Positions 1 through 4,824 of a stretch of 7,386 nt of DNA are shown here, one piece after another. The position numbers and the translations under genes were made by a program. Within the stretch, counting starts at the first letter, position 1; each line of letters opens with the position of its first letter. The notes below the pieces were generated by a model that did not search any database, had not been told where the DNA came from, and was given only the letters and a program-made list of their open reading frames with translations. This stretch comes from Mollicutes bacterium (lineage in GTDB: Bacteria; Bacillota_I; Bacilli_A; Izemoplasmatales; Izemoplasmataceae): the NCBI GenBank assembly GCA_003559585.1, contig PWKX01000044.1, positions 1-7,386 on the forward strand, written 5' to 3'.

Positions 1-6
1 GAACAT
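1..6 (-). CDS. First two codons of a minus-strand gene that runs out of the window
   Basis: Only ATG TTC (Met-Phe) is inside the window, so no function can be given. The reason to call it a start is the Shine-Dalgarno match GAGGTGA at 18-12 on the minus strand, five bases before the ATG. This is the same SD style as rpmA and the PLD-family gene. The preceding 137 bases contain no other convincing gene, hold a promoter candidate in the same direction (179-151), and can form strong RNA structure. The call rests on SD and spacing alone. Confidence 0.45.
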
Positions 7-28
7 TGTGTTCACCTCAATATTGTGT

Positions 29-135
29 CTTGATCATCAAGCTTTTTGTTGCTGTGGATGTTAAAGATACGTTCATTGTAGCATTGATGGCTTTAAACAT
101 CACCCACAGCTTTATAAAGCATGGCATCATCAATG
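29..135 (-). promoter_or_regulatory. Structured 5' leader candidate with long hairpin and possible pseudoknot, class not recognised
   Basis: On the minus strand, arm 110-91 pairs with arm 66-51 in 16 base pairs: GCTGTGG, ATGTT and AAAG against their complements. Bulges are one of three bases (103-101) and one of one base (95), and the loop is 24 nt (90-67). An upstream segment CATTGATG (135-128) is perfectly complementary to CATCAATG (89-82) inside that loop. The order of the four segments is that of an H-type pseudoknot. A short hairpin, CTTGA/TCAAG with a 3-nt loop (41-29), follows just before the SD (18-12). The palindrome GCTTTATAAAGC (120-109) overlaps the first arm and could compete with it. 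I see no run of U after the main hairpin, so control of translation fits better than termination. I recognise no known riboswitch class here. The pairing is seen; any function is inferred. Confidence 0.4.
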
Positions 136-150
136 TTGGTTTGTTTGCAT

Positions 151-179
151 ACTATATTGTATTCAACACGCGCGCTCAA
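151..179 (-). promoter_or_regulatory. Candidate sigma-A promoter for the gene starting at position 6
   Basis: TTGAGC (179-174), a 17-base spacer and TATAGT (156-151) on the minus strand match 4/6 and 5/6 of the sigma-A consensus. The -35 box lies inside the last codons of the acetyltransferase gene. Transcription would start near 144, giving a leader of about 138 nt that contains the whole structured segment. A second -10-like TACAAT (80-75) lies closer to the gene but has no usable -35 box. Confidence 0.4.
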
Positions 180-642
180 ACGCCAACCGGTCGATTGCTT
201 TTAGATAACCGCGGTAGTTAAAGCCATGACGTTTCAAAAGATTTAACATGGGTTGATTGTTTTGATGGGTGTCAATTTTTATGCCATCATAGCCTCGCTT
301 AGCGGCTTGATGATAGGCATGCAAAAAGATATGATCGACCAACCGTTTGCCTTGCATCACTGGGTCAACCATGATGCGGTGCATCACCAATGCTTGGTTT
401 ACTGTCCAGTCAATCGTTTGATAACTTGGTTCATTGTCTTCACACAGTGCATAAACTGCCGCAATGCGCGCATCAACAACATACACAAACAAGTCGCCAT
501 GGTCAATGTCATGTTTGAAATGAACTTTTCTAGGATAGTTGAGTGTCCATTGTGTGCGGCCGTGTTGATGCATGTGTGTGATGGTGCGTACAGCTAAATC
601 ATCAAGATCATCTAAGTCTTGCAACGTTGCTTGTCTAATCAT
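163..642 (-). CDS. GNAT-family N-acetyltransferase
   Basis: A 159-residue single-domain protein of the GCN5-related N-acetyltransferase fold, expected to move an acetyl group from acetyl-CoA to an unidentified amine. The N-terminal beta-alpha start (MIRQATLQDLDDL) is typical. It is followed by the HMHQHGRTQW segment seen in a Firmicutes GNAT subgroup, the motif-A strand with MVDPVMQGKRLVDHIF (about residues 91-106), and a closing IDTHQNN...LLKRHGF...YRGY region. The usual acetyl-CoA loop Q/R-x-x-G-x-G/A reads Q97-G-K-R-L-V102, so both later glycine positions are replaced. I chose the ATG at 642 because GGTGAGG (651-645) lies just before it. An in-frame ATG at 654 has no SD. The gene follows the rpmA terminator and has no clear promoter of its own. 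It could be a poorly active or divergent acetyltransferase; the substrate is unknown. Confidence 0.8.
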   Translation of the reverse strand: MIRQATLQDLDDLDDLAVRTITHMHQHGRTQWTLNYPRKVHFKHDIDHGDLFVYVVDARIAAVYALCEDNEPSYQTIDWTVNQALVMHRIMVDPVMQGKRLVDHIFLHAYHQAAKRGYDGIKIDTHQNNQPMLNLLKRHGFNYRGYLKAIDRLAFERAC

Positions 643-680
643 AGCCTCACCCATTCATACATGATGGTTGTTAAATGACT

Positions 681-714
681 AAAAAAAATGGCAAACAGAC
701 TTTGCTGTTTGCCA
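681..714 (-). terminator. Rho-independent terminator of rplU-rpmA
   Basis: Just after the rpmA stop, GGCAAACAG (713-705 read on the minus strand is its partner arm CTGTTTGCC's complement) forms a perfect 9-bp stem with 698-690, plus one closing A-T pair (714/689). The loop is 6 nt, and eight T follow directly on the minus strand (688-681). This is a textbook intrinsic terminator that separates the ribosomal operon from the acetyltransferase gene. Confidence 0.93.
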
Positions 715-719
715 AACAA

Positions 720-1004
720 TTATTCTGGGTAAACGGATGCTTGTTTACGATCTCTACCGATGCGCTCGAAGCGGACAACACCATCAACTTTACTGAATAG
801 TGTGTCATCGCCACCGATCCCAACATTTTGTCCAGGATGCACTTTAGTGCCGCGTTGGCGGTAGATGATGGAACCTGCTTTGGCAAATTGGCCATCAGCG
901 CGCTTGGCTCCAAGACGCTTAGATTCTGAATCTCGGCCGTTTTTCGTTGAACCAACACCTTTTTTAGATGCTAGTAAGGGTTGTGTGCGAATGTCTAACA
1001 ACAT
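720..1004 (-). CDS. rpmA: Large ribosomal subunit protein bL27
   Basis: 94 residues, the usual bacterial L27 size. L27 sits at the base of the central protuberance, and its N-terminal tail reaches toward the peptidyl-transferase centre. The core is clear: ASKKGVGSTKNGRDS, then RLGAKRADGQF, IIYRQRGTKVHPG, GGDDTLF and a GRDRKQASVYP end. The start ATG at 1004 is fixed by GGAGGTGA six bases upstream. It lies 39 bases after rplU in the same operon and is followed by a strong terminator. Odd point: eleven residues (MLLDIRTQPLL) precede the conserved ASKKGVG. In Firmicutes this extension normally ends in LQFF, and the protease Prp removes it before the Ala. Here those four residues read QPLL, and the prp gene that usually lies between rplU and rpmA is missing. 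Confidence 0.97.
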   Translation of the reverse strand: MLLDIRTQPLLASKKGVGSTKNGRDSESKRLGAKRADGQFAKAGSIIYRQRGTKVHPGQNVGIGGDDTLFSKVDGVVRFERIGRDRKQASVYPE

Positions 1005-1043
1005 GGTTCGTCACCTCCGAAGTGATTGATTTTTCGTTTATGA

Positions 1044-1352
1044 TTATTGTTCAATGCTAGTAATTTCAAGTTTTGTATAAGGCTGTCTATGGCCTTGTTT
1101 ACGACGGTAATTCTTTTTAGGCTTGTATTTAAATACAATGATTTTTCTTTGTTTACCGTGTTTGACGACTTTAGCGTTAACCTTTGCACCTTCAACAAGT
1201 GGGTTTCCGACGGTTAACTTATCTCCGCCGATCATTAAAACATTGTCGAATGTGATGGTTTCGCCTTCTTGAGCGTCGAGTTTTTCTACATAAATCTCTG
1301 CGCCTTCTGTGACACGCAATTGTTTACCACCAGTTTCAATAACTGCATACAT
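1044..1352 (-). CDS. rplU: Large ribosomal subunit protein bL21
   Basis: 102 residues, normal for L21, which binds 23S rRNA in the large subunit. It begins with the family hallmark MYAVIETGGKQ and ends with the signature KKNYRRKQGHRQPYTKLEI. The start is the ATG at 1352: GAGGAGGTG lies upstream at normal spacing, and the protein then begins exactly at the conserved Met-Tyr-Ala. An upstream in-frame TTG at 1370 lies inside the SD region and is rejected. It is the first gene of a two-gene operon with rpmA. The spacing to rpmA is only 39 bases, so the ribosomal-processing protease gene usual at this position is not present. Expression is probably controlled through the leader RNA just upstream. 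Confidence 0.98.
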   Translation of the reverse strand: MYAVIETGGKQLRVTEGAEIYVEKLDAQEGETITFDNVLMIGGDKLTVGNPLVEGAKVNAKVVKHGKQRKIIVFKYKPKKNYRRKQGHRQPYTKLEITSIEQ

Positions 1353-1443
1353 GTGTGAGCACCTCCTCAAATATTAAGACTCGCCATCAGGGTGACAGTT
1401 TCCTGTACTTGGTAGACCCGGTTTGTGCGGTATGCTGCTAAGC
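1353..1443 (-). ncRNA. L21 ribosomal-protein leader RNA (Firmicutes type), probable
   Basis: The segment between the predicted transcription start (about 1443) and rplU holds a small nested structure. ACAG/CTGT (1406-1403 with 1398-1395) closes a GAAA tetraloop. GGGT (1419-1416) pairs with ACCC (1393-1390) around it. The flanking runs GGTCTACC and CTGATGGCGAG look like a conserved RNA rather than random spacer. Its place directly before rplU is where the Firmicutes L21 leader is known. CACC in the 3' part could also pair with GGTG of the SD, which would allow translational feedback. The assignment rests on position, layout and memory of the family, not on a covariance search. Confidence 0.6.
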
Positions 1444-1449
1444 GTTTAA

Positions 1450-1478
1450 ATCATATCAAAGATTGACTCAAAAGTCAA
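1450..1478 (-). promoter_or_regulatory. Main sigma-A promoter of rplU-rpmA
   Basis: TTGACT (1478-1473), a 17-base spacer and TATGAT (1455-1450) on the minus strand, with TGA directly before the -10 box (extended -10). This is a strong consensus promoter with a predicted start near 1443. The -35 box is one arm of a 7-bp inverted repeat, ATTGACT-4-AGTCAAT (1479-1462), which could be an operator or a coincidence. Confidence 0.8.
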
Positions 1479-1509
1479 TGATTTAGGCATGATTTACACA
1501 TCTTTTGAT

Positions 1510-1538
1510 ATTATACATAAGCTTGGCCAAAAAGACAA
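1510..1538 (-). promoter_or_regulatory. Second, upstream promoter candidate for rplU-rpmA
   Basis: TTGTCT (1538-1533), 17 bases, then a perfect TATAAT (1515-1510) on the minus strand, placed immediately after the radC stop codon. Together with the promoter at 1478-1450 it would give tandem promoters about 60 bases apart for the ribosomal operon. No good terminator separates radC from rplU: the only stem (GCTTG/CAAGC at 1540-1521) has no T run. Read-through from radC is therefore also possible. Confidence 0.5.
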
Positions 1539-1541
1539 GCA

Positions 1542-2228
1542 TTATTCGTGAAAACCACGATTTATTTGTCGCAGTGATACATAGGCATCGTGACCAATGA
1601 TGATATGATCATGCACGTCAATGCCCATCAGTTCACCGTTTTCTACCATGACTTTGGTTAACTTCACATCATTCTCAGACGGATTGGGATCACCGCTGGG
1701 ATGGTTGTGAACTAAAATCACACTTGCAGCGCTCAGTTTAACGGCATATTTAAACACTTCACGTGGATGGACCACGGCACTGGCAAGTGAACCAAAAAAC
1801 AGTTTCACCGCTTTAATCAGCCCACCTTTAGTATTAAGGTAAAGCGCATGAAACTCTTCTTGTAACGCGGATTCTAAATAATGTCTCATATATTGATAAA
1901 CGCCCTCTGGATTGGTTAAGCGTGTTGGTTTATCAAACTGCGCTTGGGCAATGCGTCGGCCTAATTCTATGGCCGCCAACACTTGGATCGCTTTGGCTTC
2001 ACCAAGTCCACGGATGGTGGTTAACTCATCAATGCTGGCTTGTGATAATGATTTAAGTGAATCATATTTACTACAAACTTGATTGGCTAAGGCTAACACG
2101 CCGTGGGCTTTGGTGCCTGTTCTCAGTAAAATCGCAATCAATTCCTCATCTTTTAGCGCTTCTTTGCCATAATAGATAAACCGTTCGCGTGGTCGTTGTT
2201 TATAAGGCATTTCTTTAATCAAAAACAT
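1542..2228 (-). CDS. radC: RadC family JAB/MPN-domain protein
   Basis: 228 residues, matching the usual RadC length. It begins FLIKEMPYKQRPRERF, the standard RadC opening. A helix-hairpin-helix follows (IRGLGEAKAIQVLAAIELGRR), then the metal-binding JAMM-type motif H174-N-H176-PSGDPNPS184-xx-D187. The family was named for a radiation phenotype, but its biochemical role is still unsettled; a role in DNA metabolism or repair is the usual inference. Three ATGs lie in a row (2237, 2234, 2228). I chose 2228 because the SD AAAGG (2242-2238) is nine bases before it and touches or nearly touches the others. It follows mutY by 35-45 bases and is probably cotranscribed with it. A hairpin across this gap can hide the start site. 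Confidence 0.93.
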   Translation of the reverse strand: MFLIKEMPYKQRPRERFIYYGKEALKDEELIAILLRTGTKAHGVLALANQVCSKYDSLKSLSQASIDELTTIRGLGEAKAIQVLAAIELGRRIAQAQFDKPTRLTNPEGVYQYMRHYLESALQEEFHALYLNTKGGLIKAVKLFFGSLASAVVHPREVFKYAVKLSAASVILVHNHPSGDPNPSENDVKLTKVMVENGELMGIDVHDHIIIGHDAYVSLRQINRGFHE

Positions 2229-2229
2229 C

Positions 2230-2266
2230 ACCATCATCCTTTCACGTTCATGATTAGGATGATGAT
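2230..2266 (-). promoter_or_regulatory. Hairpin masking the radC ribosome-binding site
   Basis: On the minus strand CATCATCC (2264-2257) pairs perfectly with GGATGATG (2239-2232). One G-U and one A-U pair extend this to ten pairs, and the loop is 17 nt. The 3' arm contains the GG of the radC SD and its first two ATG codons. The 5' arm begins seven bases after the mutY stop. A ribosome finishing mutY would open the stem, so coupling of radC translation to mutY is a natural reading. The pairing is seen; the coupling is inferred. Confidence 0.5.
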
Positions 2267-2272
2267 CGTTTT

Positions 2273-3301
2273 TTACTCGTGCATTAAATCAATGATTTTG
2301 CGGTGTGCTTTAGACATCGCATAAGGAAACGTTTTTAAATGATAGGTCTTATGTGGGGTGCTTGTGGCATCAACTAGGATAACCTTTAGATGCCAAATTT
2401 TATGGGTGAAAACATGTTTGATGGTCCCAAGTGATTTCAGGTCTTTAATCGGACCTTCAATATCATTGGCTAACTGAATGAGCCCATCGTTAAGATTGGT
2501 TGAGCGGTATTGAATGAATTCATACATGTTAGCAAGCAAGCCTTCACTTGGTCTTTGTCTTAACACCACTTGATCGCCGATTCTAATCACAAAGACAAAA
2601 TAGGTTTCTTCTTGCTTGGCTTTCAAGCTCGAGCGGTTTGGCAGACGGTGTTGCTGGTTGGTTTGATACGCTGTGCAATGTGTCTTGAGTGGACAAGAGG
2701 CGCACCGTGGTTCTTTTTGACAGACTAAGGCACCTAACTCCATCATCGCTTGTGTAAAAATACGTGGTTCGCTTGCCTTCATGAGTGGTTCTAGGTAGGT
2801 CTTCATTTTTTTCTTGGTGGTCGTTTTTAAAATATCGTCATGCATGGCAAACAAACGCGCAGTCACCCGAGCCACATTGCCATCAATGGCAATGCTCGGT
2901 TTGTTAAAGGCGATTGAATGGATGGCGGCGGCGGTATAATCACCGACGCCTTTTAATGCTAATAAAGCCTGTAAATCAGTAGGAAAGTTGCCATCATGGT
3001 GGTTCATAATCGCCTGTGCGCTTTCATGCACATATTTAGCGCGGCGGTAATAACCTAAGCCTTCCCAAGCTTTTAACACCTGTTGTGTGGGGGCGTTTGC
3101 TAAAGCTTCAATGGTAGGAAAGGTTTTGATGAAACGGTTAAAGTATGGAATGAGGGTATCCATTTGTGTTTGTTGGGCCATCATTTCACTTAAAAAAATA
3201 TGATAAGGTTCATGGGTGGTTCTAAAGGGTAAATCGCGTTTATGTTGTTGGTACCATGCACTAAGTTCGTTTGCAAACTTTTTGGGGTTTTTCAAAATCA
3301 T
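2273..3301 (-). CDS. mutY: Adenine DNA glycosylase MutY
   Basis: About 342 residues, the normal MutY size. MutY removes adenine mispaired with 8-oxoguanine and so prevents G:C to T:A changes. The N-terminal glycosylase domain carries the catalytic Glu in LSEMMAQQTQ (about residue 39), the helix-hairpin-helix LKGVGDYTA, and the catalytic Asp in AIDGNV (about 140). Four cysteines of an iron-sulphur cluster follow (about 194-209). The C-terminal NUDIX-like recognition domain has YFVFVIR...VVLRQRP and a VFTHKIW loop, the place of the FSH loop that reads 8-oxoguanine. The cysteine spacing is C-x5-C-x2-C-x5-C, one residue shorter than the usual C-x6-C. The PLD-family gene's stop TAA forms part of the SD TAAGGA. 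ATGs at 3304 and 3301 are both very close to it, and a TTG at 3295 has the best spacing, so the exact start is uncertain by three codons. Confidence 0.95.
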   Translation of the reverse strand: MILKNPKKFANELSAWYQQHKRDLPFRTTHEPYHIFLSEMMAQQTQMDTLIPYFNRFIKTFPTIEALANAPTQQVLKAWEGLGYYRRAKYVHESAQAIMNHHDGNFPTDLQALLALKGVGDYTAAAIHSIAFNKPSIAIDGNVARVTARLFAMHDDILKTTTKKKMKTYLEPLMKASEPRIFTQAMMELGALVCQKEPRCASCPLKTHCTAYQTNQQHRLPNRSSLKAKQEETYFVFVIRIGDQVVLRQRPSEGLLANMYEFIQYRSTNLNDGLIQLANDIEGPIKDLKSLGTIKHVFTHKIWHLKVILVDATSTPHKTYHLKTFPYAMSKAHRKIIDLMHE

Positions 3302-3306
3302 CATCC

Positions 3307-4698
3307 TTACAACATCGCATCGAATAACGATGTGATATAACTAACTGCCCGTAAAACCACACGTCTTTGAAACGGCATCTCTATCAACTGAACCTCATGG
3401 TTGGGTTCATGGGTTTCATCAGGGTTTAAAATTAAGCTTTCGGCTTTATAACCTTCAATCACCTGCATGAAATCATGGGTGAACGATTCAGAGTATATAA
3501 CCATCATGCTTTCGGTCGATAATGTCGCACTGCGTGGGTCTAGATTCAACGTGCCAATCACGCTGATTTCTTCCCCAAAAATCATGCTTTTACCGTGCAA
3601 AGAGTGATTGCCTTGATACTCATAGACTGATGCCACCTCAGCCATCAATGTGCGGTAACGAACATAACCACTCATCGCAAAGGTATTGGGACTTAACGCG
3701 GGTGTATTGACAAGCACTTCAATCACCGTCTCATCGGTTGGTACTGGTAGGGATTCATTCATTAATGATGAAAAGATAATGTATGGTGATTGCACAAACC
3801 AATAATCATAATGCATGGCCAGTTCACTGATGGTTCTTAAGACCACTGGGTCTTTGTGCATGCGTGTTAAGGGGCCGCGCAAAAAAGTCGCGTTGTCAAT
3901 CTCGTGAGCCGATAAATGGATTGAGGCTAATGTATCTTGTGCTAAATGATGCGTTTGGTAATCAATAAAAGCATCAACCATGCGCTGTTGTTCAGCCCTA
4001 ATCTCAGTGGTTAAATCGTGCGTGTGTTCAACTGAAAACTGACTGTTGAATAGCTCTTCGTAATACGCATTCATCTCTTTAACGGGTTGAATGCTTTCAT
4101 CACCAAACACCAAAACATCACGGTCATGCGTATAGGAAGTATCAACACCGGGAAAATGAAAATATCGGTCACCAATATTGCGCCCACCAATCATGCCGTA
4201 GGTATCATCGACCATCATCAGTTTATCGTGTAACCGGTTTTGAATCGTTGGTGGGATATGTGGTTTGTAAGGTTCATATAATTTAAAGGTGACCCTGTCA
4301 TGCGCCATGAGGGCGTTATACGGTAGGGCGTGATCTCTAGTTTGACGGTAAAAAATATCATCGATGATGATTTGAATCTCAACCCCGCGTTCGGCCGCTT
4401 CTAACAAAGCACCAAAATATAAATCGCGACCCATCCCGCCATGAATTGTATAATAAGAAATATGGATGGTTTCAGTCGCGGCTTCAATTAATGCCAAGCG
4501 TGCATCTAAGGCTATATCGCCCCGTTCAAGTAAAAACGCATACAAGGTCTCATCACTGGGTTGTTTCATGCTTTCAACATCATATTCAATCGTTGTAGGA
4601 GAGACGAGCGGCAAGTTAAAAACAAACACCCCAAAAATAAGCGTGTAAGTTAAGAAGAAATATAGTAAAAATAATGTGCTTTTTATTGTTTTTTTCAT
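3307..4698 (-). CDS. Membrane-anchored phospholipase D family protein, cardiolipin-synthase-like (ClsC/YmdC type)
   Basis: 463 residues. A hydrophobic segment at about residues 7-30 after a Lys-rich start should anchor the protein in the membrane with the enzyme domain outside. Two HKD phosphodiesterase motifs follow. The first is complete: H157-D-K159-LMMV-D164, followed by GMIGGRN. The second is H368-G-K370-SMIF-G375, followed by EE and IGTLNLDPRS, so Gly replaces the Asp. The NLDPRS tail resembles ClsC/YmdC proteins, which make cardiolipin from phosphatidylglycerol and a second phospholipid. That is the likeliest role, but other phosphatidyl-transfer or hydrolysis reactions remain possible. 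I chose the ATG at 4698 because GGTGA (4707-4703) lies four bases before it; the TTG at 4701 is less likely. It is the first gene of a probable operon with mutY (gap five bases) and radC. Confidence 0.85.
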   Translation of the reverse strand: MKKTIKSTLFLLYFFLTYTLIFGVFVFNLPLVSPTTIEYDVESMKQPSDETLYAFLLERGDIALDARLALIEAATETIHISYYTIHGGMGRDLYFGALLEAAERGVEIQIIIDDIFYRQTRDHALPYNALMAHDRVTFKLYEPYKPHIPPTIQNRLHDKLMMVDDTYGMIGGRNIGDRYFHFPGVDTSYTHDRDVLVFGDESIQPVKEMNAYYEELFNSQFSVEHTHDLTTEIRAEQQRMVDAFIDYQTHHLAQDTLASIHLSAHEIDNATFLRGPLTRMHKDPVVLRTISELAMHYDYWFVQSPYIIFSSLMNESLPVPTDETVIEVLVNTPALSPNTFAMSGYVRYRTLMAEVASVYEYQGNHSLHGKSMIFGEEISVIGTLNLDPRSATLSTESMMVIYSESFTHDFMQVIEGYKAESLILNPDETHEPNHEVQLIEMPFQRRVVLRAVSYITSLFDAML

Positions 4699-4713
4699 CA
4701 AATCACCATGTCT

Positions 4714-4742
4714 ATTATATAGTTTTTCACCTTAAATGCCAA
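4714..4742 (-). promoter_or_regulatory. Sigma-A promoter of the PLD-family gene - mutY - radC operon
   Basis: TTGGCA (4742-4737), a 17-base spacer and a perfect TATAAT (4719-4714) on the minus strand, which is 11 of 12 consensus positions. The expected start is near 4707, the first G of the SD, leaving only about nine bases before the ATG. It lies back to back with the ptsI promoter. Confidence 0.75.
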
Positions 4743-4768
4743 CCTTTAATGTGCTCAATGTATTTTAT

Positions 4769-4797
4769 TTTTTTGCAAATCAATGATACACTATAAT
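4769..4797 (+). promoter_or_regulatory. Promoter of ptsI
   Basis: A perfect TATAAT (4792-4797) lies 28 bases before the ptsI start. The matching -35 region (4769-4774) is only a run of T, so the promoter may depend on the A/T-rich upstream region or on an activator. The predicted start near 4804 leaves a leader of about 20 bases that includes the SD. I see no clear catabolite-response element. Confidence 0.55.
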
Positions 4798-4824
4798 AGA
4801 TATTACAAAAGGAGACGTGATCAT

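Noticed and set aside
133..165. TGA read as tryptophan at the end of the acetyltransferase
   Set aside because: Read-through soon meets further in-frame TGA codons and then TAA, with no sensible sequence; known Trp positions in other genes use TGG.
88..195. Minus-strand frame after the acetyltransferase stop (ending KAVGDV) as a frameshifted C-terminal extension
   Set aside because: It has no start, the acetyltransferase already ends where the family usually ends, and the segment is better explained by the leader structure.
6..221. Open frame of 71 codons on the plus strand across the leader region
   Set aside because: No SD, overlaps the acetyltransferase gene antisense, composition not protein-like, and it runs through the inverted-repeat segment.
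671..958. Minus-strand frame overlapping rpmA, considered as a displaced prp gene
   Set aside because: It is an out-of-frame shadow of rpmA, contains no Prp-like features, and begins inside rpmA without an SD.
1521..1540. Stem GCTTG/CAAGC after radC as a terminator
   Set aside because: Only five pairs with a ten-base loop and no T run on either strand; the same bases fit a promoter better.
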